Positions 51,408 to 62,260 of a stretch of DNA of 64,000 nt are shown piece by piece; position 1 is the stretch's first letter; each line of letters opens with the position of its first letter. A model generated the notes under the pieces. It was given only the letters and a program-made list of their open reading frames with translations, was not told the DNA's origin and searched no databases. The DNA comes from Streptomyces sp. SID13726 (GTDB lineage Bacteria; Actinomycetota; Actinomycetes; Streptomycetales; Streptomycetaceae): NCBI RefSeq assembly GCF_010548375.1, contig NZ_JAAGLY010000012.1, forward strand, positions 186,001 to 250,000, read 5' to 3'. The position numbers and the translations under genes are program-made.

Positions 51408-52034
51408 TCAGGAGGCCGCCGGCAGGCTGACCAGCACGTCGGTGTACTTGAGTACGGCGATCAGCAGCCCTACGACACCGAGCGCGACGCCCGCCCAGGC
51501 GACCGACTTGATCCAGCCGGCCTGCGGCTTGCCGGGCGCCCCGAAGGCGGGCCGGACCAGCACGAGGACACCCGCGAGCAGGGCGAGGAGGGCGAAGACG
51601 CCGGCGTACACGGCCTGGACGTTCCAGACGTCGCCGTAGCCCTCCTTGAGCAGCGTGGCGACGCTGGAGCTCTGCGAGGAGTTGTGGAGCTGGCTGAGCA
51701 GGCTCTCCTTCTGGGCGGCGACGGTGCCGATCCAGCCGCCGGTGAGCGACACCAGGCCGAGCGCGGCGGAGACCACGGCGCCCGCGCCCTGGCCGACCCC
51801 GGTGGGGCCCTCCTCCTGGGCGGGTTCGAGCAGCTCGTCCTCGGCGTCGAGCTCGTCGTCGGCGGTGTCGGCGGTGTCGGCGGACGTGCCCTCGGCGTCC
51901 TCGGACGTGCTCGCGGACCCGGCCTCGGGCGCCTCGTCGGTCTTGGTGACGTCCACCTTCTCCTGGTCGGTCACGGCCTCGGTGCCCGTCTCGGCACCGG
52001 TCTCGTCAGCTGTCTTCGTTCCCATGTCGGGCAC
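51408..52034 (-). CDS. Membrane protein with acidic N-terminus
   Basis: A 208-residue protein. Residues 1-80 are very rich in Asp, Glu, Thr and Ala (DTADTADDELDAEDELLEPA) and probably disordered. Three hydrophobic segments follow (AGAVVSAALGLVSLTGGWIG; AVYAGVFALLALLAGVLVLV; WAGVALGVVGLLIAVLKYTD). The loop between the first two contains QLHNSSQSSSVATLLKEGYG. The GTG at 52034 has AGGA upstream; ATG 52025 is an alternative. I do not recognise the family; no function can be given. Confidence 0.78.
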   Translation of the reverse strand: MPDMGTKTADETGAETGTEAVTDQEKVDVTKTDEAPEAGSASTSEDAEGTSADTADTADDELDAEDELLEPAQEEGPTGVGQGAGAVVSAALGLVSLTGGWIGTVAAQKESLLSQLHNSSQSSSVATLLKEGYGDVWNVQAVYAGVFALLALLAGVLVLVRPAFGAPGKPQAGWIKSVAWAGVALGVVGLLIAVLKYTDVLVSLPAAS

Positions 52035-52060
52035 GGTACGGATCCTGTCTGAGAGGTTTC

Positions 52061-52636
52061 TTAATGATCGTTCCGGGCTGCACGCGCGCGTGCCTCACGC
52101 CATTCGGGGGCGAGAATCGACCACACCTCGAGGTCGTGCCGTACGCCACGATAGGGGTGCGCCTCCCGGTGGACTCCGTCGCGGGTCATTCCCAGGCGCC
52201 GGGCGACGTTGATGCTGGGCGTGTTCCCGGCGGCGGCGATCCATTCGACGCGGTGCGCACCGCGCTCCTCGACCACCCAGTCGATCAGCACCCGCATGGC
52301 CCGGGTGATCAGTCCGCGGCCGGTGGCGGCGGGCTCCAGCCAGCAGCCGACCTCGCAGTTGCCGCGTTCGGCGTCGAAGTTGAGGGTGAGGACCCCGCCG
52401 ACGAGTTTTCCGTCCAGCCAGATGCCGTGGTAGCCGCCGGTGTCGTCGGCCCGCATCTGCGCGTACCGGCGCAGGGTCTCCCGCGCGGAGGCCACGTCGA
52501 CGGCCTGGGAGCCGAAGGGGATGAACTGTCCGATGAAGTCCCGGCCCCGCTCCAGGTTCGCCAGGAACTCCTCCGCGTGCCAGGGCTCCAGCGGCCGCAG
52601 TTCGGCGCCGTCGTCACCCAGGGATATCGCGTACAT
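52061..52636 (-). CDS. GNAT acetyltransferase, RimJ/RimL type
   Basis: A 191-residue GNAT protein. It shows LRPLEPWHAEEFLANLERGR, YHGIWLDGKLVGGVLTLNFD, the acetyl-CoA loop CWLEPAATGRGLITRAMRVL and the C-terminal NVARRLGMTRDGVHREAHPY. The family acetylates ribosomal protein or other N-termini, or small amines; substrate unknown. The ATG at 52636 overlaps the end of the MMPL gene by 23 bases, so the two are co-transcribed and probably coupled. A GACGAGG site precedes the start. Confidence 0.9.
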   Translation of the reverse strand: MYAISLGDDGAELRPLEPWHAEEFLANLERGRDFIGQFIPFGSQAVDVASARETLRRYAQMRADDTGGYHGIWLDGKLVGGVLTLNFDAERGNCEVGCWLEPAATGRGLITRAMRVLIDWVVEERGAHRVEWIAAAGNTPSINVARRLGMTRDGVHREAHPYRGVRHDLEVWSILAPEWREARARAARNDH

Positions 52637-54857
52637 CCTCGTCCCGCTCCCTCTGCATCTGCTCCACGACGTCCTGCTCCAGGACATCGGTGAGCCTCTC
52701 ATGGGCGGCGCGGCACTCGGGGGGTTCGATGCTGATGCGGGGCATCCGGCGCTCCAGCCAGCCCGGTAGCCACCAGTTGGCGCCGCCGAGCAGGTGCATG
52801 AGGGCGGGGACGAGCAGGGTGCGCAGGACGAAGGCGTCGAGGGCGACGGCGGCGGCGAGGGCGATGCCGAACATGGCGATCACGCGGTCGCCGCTGAGGA
52901 CGAAGGCGAGGAAGACGGAGATCATGATGACCGCGGCGGAGTTGATGACCCGGCTGGTCTCGGCGAGGCCGACACGCACGGCCCGCCGGTTGTCGCCGGT
53001 CTCCAGCCACTCCTCGTACATCCGGCTGACCAGGAAGACCTGGTAGTCCATGGAGAGCCCGAAGAGCACCGAGACCATGATCACGGGCAGGAAGGGCTCG
53101 ATCGGCCCGGCGCGGCCGAGGCCCAGCAGCTCGCTCCCCCAGCCCCACTGGAAGATCGCCACGACCACTCCGAAGGCGGCGGCGACCGCGGCGACGTTCA
53201 TCGCGGCGGCCTTCAGCGGGATGCCGACGGAGCGGAAGGCGAGCAGGAGCAGCAGACAGCCGAGGCCGATGACCACACCCACGAACAGGGGCAGCTTGCC
53301 GACGATGACGTCCGCGAAGTCGTCGTACGACGCCGTCATCCCGCCGACGTGGATGTCGAGGGAGGTGCCGGTCTCGGCGCGCGGCAGCACCTCGGTGCGC
53401 AGCCGGTCGACGAGTTCGCTGGTCTGCTGGGACTGCGGGGCGGACTCGGGGACGATCGTGAAGTAGGCGAGGTCGCCGCCGGTGTCGTAGGTGACCGGGG
53501 TGGTGGAGACGATGCCCTCGGTGGTGCGGATGGTGGCGTCGAGGTTGTCGAGGAGGAGCTTGTCCTCGGCGCCGTCGACACGAGTCACCAGCGTGAGGGG
53601 GCCGTTGACGCCGGGACCGAAGCCCTCGGCGAGGAGGTCGTAGGCCTGCCGGGTGGTCGAGGAGCCCGGGTCGTTGCCCTGGTCGGAGGTGCCGAGGCGC
53701 AGGCCGAGGGTGGGCAGGGCGAGGACGGTGATGACCAGCAGGGCGAGGGCGCCGAGCAGCTTGGGGTGGCGCTCGACGAAGGCGGACCAGCGGTGGGCGA
53801 ACCCGGTCGGCAGCTCCGGCTCGGGGCCGTGCTCGGCGAGGCGGCGGCGCTCGCGGCGGCTCAGGGCGCGCATGCCGATGAGGGAGAGCAGGGCGGGCAG
53901 CAGGGTCACGGAGGCGGCGACCGTGAGGACCACGGTCAGGGAGGCCGCTATCGCGACGCCGTTGAGGAAGCCGAGCTGGAGGATCAGCATCCCGAGCAGG
54001 GCTATGCAAACCGTGGCACCCGCGAAGACGACGGCGCGTCCGGTGGTGGTGACGGCGTTCTCGACGGCCTCGGCGACACCGAGCCCGCGTTTCAGCCCGC
54101 GTCGGTGCCGGGTGACGATGAACAGGGCGTAGTCGATACCGACGCCGAGCCCGATCAGCATGCCGAGCATGGGCGCGAAGTCGGCCACGGTCATGGCGTG
54201 CCCGAGGAGCACGATCCCGGCGTACGCGGTGCCGACCCCGACCAGCGCGGTGGCGATGGGCAGCAGCGAGGCGGCGAGCGAGCCGAAGGCGAGGAACAGC
54301 ACGAGAGCGGCGACGAGTACGCCGACGATCTCGGCGACATGCCCGCCCGAGGACTCGGTCAGGGCGACGGCGCTGCCGCCCAGCTCGACCTGGAGCCCGT
54401 CGGCCTCGGCGTCCTTCGCGGTGTCGACGACGGCCCGCGCCTCGGACTTGTCGATGTCCTCGGCGGAGTGGGAGAAGGTGACGGTGGCGTACGCGGTGTG
54501 ACCGTCGGAGCTGATCAGGCCGCTGCCCGCGGAGTCGTAGGGACTGACCACGGCGGCCACACCGGGCAGGTCCGCGATCTTCTCCAGGGTGTCCGTCATC
54601 GTCTGCTCGACGTCGGCGGCACGGACGGTGCCCGACTTCACGTGCCAGACGACGGTGTCGGTGTCGCCGCCGAGGTCCGGGAAGCCGTCCTGGAGCAGCT
54701 GGGTGGCGCGGCCGGACTCGGTGCCCGGGACCTCGTAGTCGTTGGAGTACGCGGACCCGGCGACGGCGGCGCCCGCGCTCACCCCGCCGAGGGCGAGGAG
54801 CCACAGAACGACGACGACCAGGCGTCGTCGTACACACCAGCGTGCGAGGGCTGCCAC
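52614..54857 (-). CDS. MMPL-family membrane transporter
   Basis: A 747-residue RND-type transporter with about 12 membrane helices. The two GxxxDY motifs on paired helices are GLGVGIDYALFIVTRHRRG and VLFGLSMDYQVFLVSRMYEE, and the N-terminus is RWCVRRRLVVVVLWLLALGG. Two extracytoplasmic domains lie at residues about 35-165 and 370-520. The family exports lipids, siderophores or drugs using the proton gradient. No lipid or antibiotic synthesis genes are adjacent, so the cargo is unknown. GTG 54857 follows GGGAG. A GNAT gene overlaps its end. Confidence 0.93.
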   Translation of the reverse strand: MAALARWCVRRRLVVVVLWLLALGGVSAGAAVAGSAYSNDYEVPGTESGRATQLLQDGFPDLGGDTDTVVWHVKSGTVRAADVEQTMTDTLEKIADLPGVAAVVSPYDSAGSGLISSDGHTAYATVTFSHSAEDIDKSEARAVVDTAKDAEADGLQVELGGSAVALTESSGGHVAEIVGVLVAALVLFLAFGSLAASLLPIATALVGVGTAYAGIVLLGHAMTVADFAPMLGMLIGLGVGIDYALFIVTRHRRGLKRGLGVAEAVENAVTTTGRAVVFAGATVCIALLGMLILQLGFLNGVAIAASLTVVLTVAASVTLLPALLSLIGMRALSRRERRRLAEHGPEPELPTGFAHRWSAFVERHPKLLGALALLVITVLALPTLGLRLGTSDQGNDPGSSTTRQAYDLLAEGFGPGVNGPLTLVTRVDGAEDKLLLDNLDATIRTTEGIVSTTPVTYDTGGDLAYFTIVPESAPQSQQTSELVDRLRTEVLPRAETGTSLDIHVGGMTASYDDFADVIVGKLPLFVGVVIGLGCLLLLLAFRSVGIPLKAAAMNVAAVAAAFGVVVAIFQWGWGSELLGLGRAGPIEPFLPVIMVSVLFGLSMDYQVFLVSRMYEEWLETGDNRRAVRVGLAETSRVINSAAVIMISVFLAFVLSGDRVIAMFGIALAAAVALDAFVLRTLLVPALMHLLGGANWWLPGWLERRMPRISIEPPECRAAHERLTDVLEQDVVEQMQRERDEDVRDIPG

Positions 54858-55051
54858 GAACGTGCTCCCAGGGGTGGTGAATTGTGGATCTTTGACCGGG
54901 AACAGTCGTTCATGTCGTGAACGGCCCGCAAAGAACGCATGAGCAATGCGTGGACCACTCTTGCAGGCGAAAGTGATCGTTTATCGCGATCGTGCGTTTA
55001 TTCACAGGAGTGGGAGGCAGATCACAGGACAGTAACGGCCACTCTGTCACA

Positions 55052-55357
55052 TCAGTCGAACTGGTCGCCCAGCGCCATCACCATCACGCCGGCGATCAGC
55101 AGCCACAGCGCTCTGCGGGTGCGGCCGTGGGAGCCCAGGACCGCCGCCAGCGCACAGACGGCGGCGCCGAAGGCGTAGGCGGCCGGGACCAGGGCGGGGG
55201 CGGAGCCGCTGAGCCGGAGTGCCGACGCGGCCAGGCCGGCGAGGGCCAGCAGGGCCCCGGTGCCGGACGCGGTCCAGCGGGCCCGCCGGGCGTCCAGCGC
55301 CTGGTCGTCGTACTCCTCCTGTATGTCGGATGTCTCGGAATTCCCAGGACCGTTCAT
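55052..55357 (-). CDS. Small two- to three-helix membrane protein
   Basis: A 101-residue protein. A short polar N-terminus (MNGPGNSETSDIQEEYDDQA) is followed by hydrophobic segments GTGALLALAGLAASALRLSG, ALVPAAYAFGAAVCALAAVL and ALWLLIAGVMVMALGDQFD. It resembles unassigned Streptomyces membrane proteins. It stands alone, divergent from a methyltransferase. No function is evident. The gap 54858-55051 to the MMPL gene is unusually AT-rich (GTTTATCGCGATCG, CGTTTATTCAC) and probably contains the MMPL promoter. Confidence 0.75.
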   Translation of the reverse strand: MNGPGNSETSDIQEEYDDQALDARRARWTASGTGALLALAGLAASALRLSGSAPALVPAAYAFGAAVCALAAVLGSHGRTRRALWLLIAGVMVMALGDQFD

Positions 55358-55454
55358 GGCGGGCGAGCGTAGCCTGTCCGCCTGTGTTTGAGCGTCCGGC
55401 CGAGCTCCTCCGTATCCCTCTCCGCCTCTCAGGACTCAAGGAGCCCCTTCACCG

Positions 55455-56234
55455 ATGCCAGACGATCTCGCCCGGCGGCTGACCCAGGACCGCTACCCGC
55501 GCAGCAACAGCTACGACGCCCGCTGGGTCGTCGAGAACCAGATGGGCCCGAACGCGCTGTGGCTCCTGGAGTGGCTCGCGCCCGCCCTCGGCCTGGACAC
55601 CCTGCGGCCCTGCGCCCGGGTGCTCGACCTGGGCTGCGGCCGGGCGATGACCTCGGTCTTCCTGGCCAGGGAGTACGACGTCCAGGTCACCGCGGCCGAC
55701 CTGTGGGTCAAACCCGACGAGAACGCCAAGCGGATCGCCGAGGCCGGTTTCGCCGACCGGGTGCTGCCGGTGCGCGCCGAGGCGCACGACCTGCCGTTCG
55801 CCGAGGCGAGCTTCGACTCGGTCGTGAGCATCGACGCGTACCAGTACTTCGGCACGAACGACCTCTATCTGCCCACGCTGACCCGGCTGTTGAAGCCGGG
55901 CGGGCGGATCGGGATCGTCGTACCGGCGCTGCGGGAGGAGCCGGACGGCACCGAGCCGCCGGGGCATCTCGCGAAGTGGTGGCAGCCCGACTACTGGTGC
56001 TTCCACTCCGCCGACTGGTGGCGCCGCCACTGGACGCGCAGCGGAGCCGTCGAGGTCGAGGCGGCCGACTGGCAGCCGGACGGCTGGCGGGACTGGCTGC
56101 TGTGGTGCGACGTGATCGCCGAGGAGAGTCCCGAGGAGTTCCATCGCACGATGGCCCGCGAGGTCGGCGAGATGGTCCGGGCCGACGAAGGGCGGGCACT
56201 GGGTTTCGTACGGCTCGTGGGACGCCGTAAGTAA
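55455..56234 (+). CDS. SAM-dependent methyltransferase
   Basis: A 259-residue class I methyltransferase. The SAM-binding motif I is RVLDLGCGRAMTSVFLAREY, motif II VTAADLWVKPDENAKR, motif III region LPFAEASFDSVVSIDAYQYF and motif IV LLKPGGRIGIVVPAL. The C-terminal region is Trp-rich (WWQPDYWCFHSADWWRRHWT), suggesting an aromatic or hydrophobic substrate site. Substrate unknown; no biosynthetic neighbours. It ends at a strong bidirectional terminator shared with gatB. Confidence 0.9.
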   Translation: MPDDLARRLTQDRYPRSNSYDARWVVENQMGPNALWLLEWLAPALGLDTLRPCARVLDLGCGRAMTSVFLAREYDVQVTAADLWVKPDENAKRIAEAGFADRVLPVRAEAHDLPFAEASFDSVVSIDAYQYFGTNDLYLPTLTRLLKPGGRIGIVVPALREEPDGTEPPGHLAKWWQPDYWCFHSADWWRRHWTRSGAVEVEAADWQPDGWRDWLLWCDVIAEESPEEFHRTMAREVGEMVRADEGRALGFVRLVGRRK

Positions 56235-56240
56235 GCAGCG

Positions 56241-56276
56241 GTACGGCCCCGGAGGGCATCCCGTCCGGGGCCGTAC
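56241..56276. terminator. Bidirectional terminator
   Basis: GTACGGCCCCGGA (56241-56253) pairs with TCCGGGGCCGTAC (56264-56276): 13 perfect pairs, with GGG/CCC able to extend into the loop. It separates the convergent methyltransferase and gatB genes. Confidence 0.9.
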
Positions 56277-56288
56277 GCGCGCGTGTGC

Positions 56289-57803
56289 TCAGCCCTCGCT
56301 GACGCCCAGCTTCTCCAGGATCAGCTCCTTGACGCGGGCCGCGTCGGCCTGGCCTCGGGTGGCCTTCATGACCGCGCCGACCAGGGCGCCGGCCGCGGCG
56401 ACCTTGCCGGAGCGGATCTTGTCGGCGATGCCCGGGTTGCCGGCGATGGCCTCGTCGACGGCGGTGCCGAGGGCGCCGTCGTCGGAGACGACCTTCAGAC
56501 CGCGCTTGTCGACGACCTCGTCCGGGGTGCCTTCGCCCGCGAGGACGCCTTCGATGACCTGGCGGGCCAGCTTGTCGTTCAGGTCGCCCTTCGAGACCAG
56601 CTCGGAGACCCGCGCGACCTCGACCGGCGTGATCGACAGCTCGTCCAGCGCCTTGCCCGACTCGTTGGCGCTGCGGGCGAGTTCGCCCATCCACCACTTG
56701 CGGGCGGAGGCCGCGTCGGCACCGGCGTCGATGGTGGCGACGATCGGGTCCAGGGCACCGGCGTTGAGGATCGCCTGCATGTCGAGGGCGGTGATGCCCC
56801 ACTCCGCGACCAGGCGGTTGCGGCGGGCCAGCGGCAGCTCGGGCAGCCCGGCCCTGATCTCCTCGACCCACTCGTGCGAGGGGGCCACCGGAACGAGGTC
56901 CGGCTCGGGGAAGTACCGGTAGTCCTCGGCCTCCTCCTTCACACGGCCCGAGGTCGTGGACCCCGTGTCCTCGTGGAAGTGCCGGGTCTCCTGGATGATC
57001 GTGCCGCCCGAGTTCAGCACCGCGGCGTGGCGCTGGATCTCGAAGCGGGCGGCGCGCTCCACGGAACGCAGCGAGTTGACGTTCTTCGTCTCGCTGCGGG
57101 TGCCGAACTTCTCGCGGCCGTGCGGGCGCAGCGACAGGTTCACGTCGCAGCGCATCTGGCCCTGCTCCATGCGGGCCTCGGAGACACCGAGCGCCTTGAT
57201 GAGCTCGCGCAGCTCGGCGACGTACGCCTTCGCGACCTCGGGAGCGCGCTCGCCGGCGCCCTCGATCGGCTTGGTGACGATCTCGATGAGGGGGATGCCG
57301 GCGCGGTTGTAGTCGAGGAGCGAGTGCGAGGCGCCGTGGATACGGCCCGTCGCGCCGCCGACGTGCAGCGACTTGCCGGTGTCCTCCTCCATGTGGGCGC
57401 GCTCGATCTCCACGCGGAAGGTCTCGCCGTCCTCCAGCTGCACGTCGAGGTAGCCGTTGAAGGCGATCGGCTCGTCGTACTGGGAGGTCTGGAAGTTCTT
57501 CGGCATGTCCGGATAGAAGTAGTTCTTCCGGGCGAAGCGGCACCACTCGGCGATCTCGCAGTTCAGCGCGAGACCGATCTTGATGGCCGACTCGACGCCG
57601 ATCGCGTTGACGACCGGGAGCGCGCCGGGCAGGCCGAGGCAGGTGGGGCAGGTCTGCGTGTTGGCGTCCTGACCGAGCTCGGTCGAACAGCCGCAGAACA
57701 TCTTGGTCTTGGTGCCGAGTTCGACATGGACCTCAAGGCCCATGACGGGGTCGTACGACGCGAGTGCGTCCTCGTACGACACCAGGTCGGTCGTGGTGGT
57801 CAC
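56289..57803 (-). CDS. gatB: Asp-tRNA(Asn)/Glu-tRNA(Gln) amidotransferase subunit B
   Basis: A 504-residue GatB. The catalytic cradle begins YDPVMGLEVHVELGTKTKMF. The zinc site is formed by CGCSTELG and CPTCLGLPGALP, followed by KNYFYPDMPKNFQTSQYDEP and EDTGKSLHVGG. A GatB/YqeY C-terminal domain (residues about 400-504) binds the tRNA. The enzyme phosphorylates the misacylated tRNA and transfers ammonia from GatA. It lies 15 bases after the 79-residue gene in the gatC-gatA-orf-gatB operon. Confidence 0.97.
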   Translation of the reverse strand: MTTTTDLVSYEDALASYDPVMGLEVHVELGTKTKMFCGCSTELGQDANTQTCPTCLGLPGALPVVNAIGVESAIKIGLALNCEIAEWCRFARKNYFYPDMPKNFQTSQYDEPIAFNGYLDVQLEDGETFRVEIERAHMEEDTGKSLHVGGATGRIHGASHSLLDYNRAGIPLIEIVTKPIEGAGERAPEVAKAYVAELRELIKALGVSEARMEQGQMRCDVNLSLRPHGREKFGTRSETKNVNSLRSVERAARFEIQRHAAVLNSGGTIIQETRHFHEDTGSTTSGRVKEEAEDYRYFPEPDLVPVAPSHEWVEEIRAGLPELPLARRNRLVAEWGITALDMQAILNAGALDPIVATIDAGADAASARKWWMGELARSANESGKALDELSITPVEVARVSELVSKGDLNDKLARQVIEGVLAGEGTPDEVVDKRGLKVVSDDGALGTAVDEAIAGNPGIADKIRSGKVAAAGALVGAVMKATRGQADAARVKELILEKLGVSEG

Positions 57804-57818
57804 GGTGGAAGTTCCCTC

Positions 57819-58054
57819 TCAGCCCAGCAGGACGTCGTCGTCGCCCAGCCGCTTCAGCTCGCGGTACAGGATGGCGAGGCCGGTGACGATCGCGACCGCG
57901 GAGACGGTGGCGTCGATCAGCCGGAGCGTGTCCTGGTCGGCGCGGGCCTTCTTGATCTGCTTGGCGACACCGAGCGCGCCGAACGCGGTGGTGGCCATCG
58001 ACAGGTACGTACCGGACTTGGACTTCTTGAAGTCCTTCGCCTTGGTCAGCTTGC

Positions 58055-58058
<4 letters not shown>
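57819..58058 (-). CDS. 79-residue membrane-associated protein within the gat operon
   Basis: From GTG 58058 the frame encodes MSKLTKAKDFKKSKSGTYLS, MATTAFGALGVAKQIKKARA, DQDTLRLIDATVSAVAIVTG, LAILYRELKRLGDDDVLLG. The start overlaps the gatA stop (GTGA) and GGAGG lies upstream. The N-terminus is Lys-rich; residues 50-66 form one hydrophobic segment. It is inserted between gatA and gatB, so it is co-expressed with the amidotransferase, but nothing links it to the enzyme. Function unknown. Confidence 0.85.
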
Positions 58059-59557
<1,499 letters not shown>

Positions 59558-59562
59558 GGCGG

Positions 59563-59859
59563 TTAGTCCTCCCCCAGGATCTGCGGCACCTTGAAACGCT
59601 GCTGCTCCTGGGCCGGGGCGCCGGAGAGCGCCTGCTCGGGGGTGAGCGACGGACGGACCTCGTCCGCCCGCATGACGTTGGTCAGCGGGAGCGGGTGCGA
59701 GGTCGGCGGTACGTCTTGGTCGGCGACCTCGCTGACGCGGGCGACCGCGCCGATGATGTCGTCCAGCTGTCCCGCGAAGTGCTCTAGCTCTTCGGGCTTC
59801 AGCTCCAGACGCGCCAGCCGGGCGAGGTGGGCGACCTCCTCGCGCGTGATGCCAGGCAT
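59563..59859 (-). CDS. gatC: Asp-tRNA(Asn)/Glu-tRNA(Gln) amidotransferase subunit C
   Basis: A 98-residue GatC. It begins MPGITREEVAHLARLARLEL and continues KPEELEHFAGQLDDIIGAVA, with the typical C-terminus MRADEVRPSLTPEQALSGAP and FKVPQILGED. It wraps around GatA and GatB to hold the complex together. It is first in the gatCA-orf-gatB operon. ATG 59859 gives normal length; the upstream in-frame start is not conserved. Confidence 0.97.
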   Translation of the reverse strand: MPGITREEVAHLARLARLELKPEELEHFAGQLDDIIGAVARVSEVADQDVPPTSHPLPLTNVMRADEVRPSLTPEQALSGAPAQEQQRFKVPQILGED

Positions 59860-59966
59860 GCAGCGATCCTCTGGGGTGAGTGTGGGTGGTTCGGGGCCCA
59901 ATCCTATTGCGCCGGGGGGTGTGGCCGTTAAACGGATTCCCGGGCATGTGGTTCGGCCGTCAACCG

Positions 59967-60020
59967 ACTGCGGGCCCGCTGTGGCTGATCGCGCAGTTCC
60001 CCGCGCCCCTACGGGGCGCT
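59967..60020. repeat. Copy of a widespread Streptomyces intergenic element
   Basis: The stretch containing GGCTGATCGCGCAGTTCCCC and GCGCCCCTACGGGGCGC matches the family of short palindromic intergenic sequences (GGGGCGCGGGGAACTGCGCG type) that I recall as repeated many times in Streptomyces genomes. It abuts the stop codon of the GGDEF-EAL gene and contains a GCGCCCC/GGGGCGC hairpin that could serve as a terminator. Confidence 0.65.
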
Positions 60021-62260
60021 CACTCCGCCGCCGGGAGCGCTGCCCTCGGCCTCTGCCAGCCCCTTGAACCCCTTGCCAGCAGCCACGCCGTCGTCTCCTC
60101 CGGGGGCATCGCCGCCGCCACCAGCCAGCCCTGTACGGCGTCGCAGCCCATGTCGCGCAGGCGCTCCCAGGTCTCGTCGTCCTCCACGCCTTCCGCCACG
60201 ACCAACAGGCCCAGGGAGTGCGCCAGATCCACCGTGCAGCGGACGATCTCCGCGTCCTCGGTGTCGACGGCCAGCTTGGCCACGAAGGAGCGGTCGATCT
60301 TCAGTTCGCTGACGGGGAGGCGGCGGAGGTGGACCAGGGAGGAGTAGCCGGTGCCGAAGTCGTCGAGGGACATCTTCACGCCGTGCCCGGTCAGCGCGGC
60401 GAGGGTGTCCGCCGCGCGGGAGGGGTCCTCCAGGAGGACGTGTTCGGTGATCTCCAGTTGGAGCGCTCCCGCCGGGACTCCGTGCCGGGCGAGGCGGGCG
60501 GCGACCGAGCCGGCGAAGCCGGGGGTGTGGACGTCACGCGGGGAGACGTTGACCGCGACCGGGACGAACAGGCCCTGCGCGCGCCACTCGGCGACCTGCG
60601 CGAGGGCCGTGTCCAGGACGTACTCGGTGAGATGGGGCATCAGTCCGGACGACTCGGCGATCGCGATGAACTCGTCCGGCGGCACCTTCCCGCGCTCGGG
60701 GTGCACCCAGCGCACGAGAGCTTCGAGACCGGCGACCTGTCCGTCGAAGCGGACCTTGGGCTGGTAGTGCAGCTGCACCTCGTGGGCGTCCAGGGCCCGG
60801 CGCAGATCGCCCAGCAGGCCGAGGCGGTCGGGGGTGTTGGAGTCCCGCTTGGACTCGTACACCTCCACTCCCGTACGGTCCCGCTTGGCCTGGTACATCG
60901 CCACGTCCGCCCGCCGCAGCAACCCCTCGGCGTCCACGGCGTGGTCGGGGAAGACGGCGACCCCGGCGCTGGCCTCCAGGACGAGGGTGAGTCCGTCCAG
61001 GTCGAGCGGGGAGCTGAGCGCGGAGACGAGGTTGCGGGCGACCCGGGTCGCGGAGGTCGTGGAGTCGGCGACCGGCAGTAACACGGCGAACTCGTCGCCG
61101 CCGAGCCGCGCCGCCTCCGCCCCGCGGGGCAGGGCGATCCGCAGCCGGTCGGCGATCTGGAGGAGCAGCCGGTCACCGGCGAGATGGCCCAGGGTGTCGT
61201 TGACCGAGCGGAAGCGGTCGAGGTCGATGAGCATCAGGGCGGCCCGGGCGCCGATGCGCTCGGCGTCGTCCAGGGCGGTCCAGATGCGCTCCAGGAGCCA
61301 TACCCGGTTGGGCAGTCCGGTGAGCGGGTCGCGCAGTTGCTCCTCGGCGCGGGCCCGGGCCATCCACAGGGTGGAGTCGAGGGCGACGAGCGGGATCGCG
61401 AAGAGCGGGAGCAGCAGGGGCTTGGCGACGGCGACCACGCAGACCAGCGGGGCGATGCCGAGCAGCGCGACCGCGACCAGGCCCTGTCTTACCAGGGCGG
61501 TGCGGGCCATGGTGGGCAGTCCCGCGTGGCGCGAGGAGTGCAGGTACCAGCCGAGGGCGCGGGTGACGGCGAGATAGGCGGCCGCGACCAGCACCACCTC
61601 GGGGGCGGTGTAGAACGTCCAGGTGTCGGGGTTCCAGGGGTTCTCGACGGACGGCACCCGGCCGAACGCGCCGAGCACCAGGGCGCCGGTGGCTATGCCG
61701 AGGATGTCCACCGCGCCGTGCTGGATGCCCTGCCGCCAGCGGTGGCGCCGGGCTATGCCGACCAGCAGGACGACGGTGAGGCTGACCATTCCGGCGGGCA
61801 CCCAGCCGTACAGCAGCAGGACGGCGAGGGTGAGGGCGGCGCCGGAGCCGGTGCCGCCCCACCAGCGGGCCCGGCCGAGGGCGACCAGGTGGCCGACGAT
61901 GACTCCGGTCAGCACGGCCAGCGACCAGCCGACCGTGCCCGACGGGAAGAGGGCGTGGCTGCCGGTGAAGGCCCGGTAGAAGCCGGCGCCCAGGACGAAC
62001 CCGGCCGCGGCGATCACCGCCGCGGGCAGCGCGGGCCAGGACGGCTGTCGGTCGGGGTCGGGGCCGGAGCCCGGCAGGCCGGGGACCTGCTCGACGGTGA
62101 GCCGGTCCGCGCCGAGACCGCCGGCCGCAGTGTACGGCCCCGCGACGCGTCCCTCCGGGTCCGTGTGGTCCGAAGGCCGTCCGGTCCACCGGGGCGTGCG
62201 CCATGCGCCGGTGAGCCGGCGCAGGCGTGAGTCCGGGGCGGCGCTCTCGGTCGGTTCCAT
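60020..62260 (-). CDS. rmdB: Membrane GGDEF-EAL c-di-GMP protein, RmdB-like
   Basis: A 746-residue protein. After a polar N-terminus come about eight membrane helices (AAVIAAAGFVLGAGFYRAFT, LTLAVLLLYGWVPAGMVSLT and others), a GGDEF domain (DPLTGLPNRVWLLERIW; RLGGDEFAVLLP) and an EAL domain. Here the EAL motifs are intact: VAGLEALVRWVHPERG, VAVNVSPRDV, LEITEHVLLEDP, LDDFGTGYSSL, IDRSFVA and VAEGVEDD. It should hydrolyse c-di-GMP, and perhaps make it. By position and architecture it matches RmdB of S. coelicolor, which affects morphological development. ATG 62260 follows GAGAGGGACGGGA. It is separated from gatC by a repeat element. Confidence 0.9.
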   Translation of the reverse strand: MEPTESAAPDSRLRRLTGAWRTPRWTGRPSDHTDPEGRVAGPYTAAGGLGADRLTVEQVPGLPGSGPDPDRQPSWPALPAAVIAAAGFVLGAGFYRAFTGSHALFPSGTVGWSLAVLTGVIVGHLVALGRARWWGGTGSGAALTLAVLLLYGWVPAGMVSLTVVLLVGIARRHRWRQGIQHGAVDILGIATGALVLGAFGRVPSVENPWNPDTWTFYTAPEVVLVAAAYLAVTRALGWYLHSSRHAGLPTMARTALVRQGLVAVALLGIAPLVCVVAVAKPLLLPLFAIPLVALDSTLWMARARAEEQLRDPLTGLPNRVWLLERIWTALDDAERIGARAALMLIDLDRFRSVNDTLGHLAGDRLLLQIADRLRIALPRGAEAARLGGDEFAVLLPVADSTTSATRVARNLVSALSSPLDLDGLTLVLEASAGVAVFPDHAVDAEGLLRRADVAMYQAKRDRTGVEVYESKRDSNTPDRLGLLGDLRRALDAHEVQLHYQPKVRFDGQVAGLEALVRWVHPERGKVPPDEFIAIAESSGLMPHLTEYVLDTALAQVAEWRAQGLFVPVAVNVSPRDVHTPGFAGSVAARLARHGVPAGALQLEITEHVLLEDPSRAADTLAALTGHGVKMSLDDFGTGYSSLVHLRRLPVSELKIDRSFVAKLAVDTEDAEIVRCTVDLAHSLGLLVVAEGVEDDETWERLRDMGCDAVQGWLVAAAMPPEETTAWLLARGSRGWQRPRAALPAAE

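Noticed and set aside
47838..52052. A 1404-residue open frame on the plus strand
   Set aside because: It lies opposite the LAL regulator, whose ATPase and LuxR motifs are clear. Long antisense frames are normal in GC-rich DNA, and this translation is low-complexity Gly/Val/Glu sequence.
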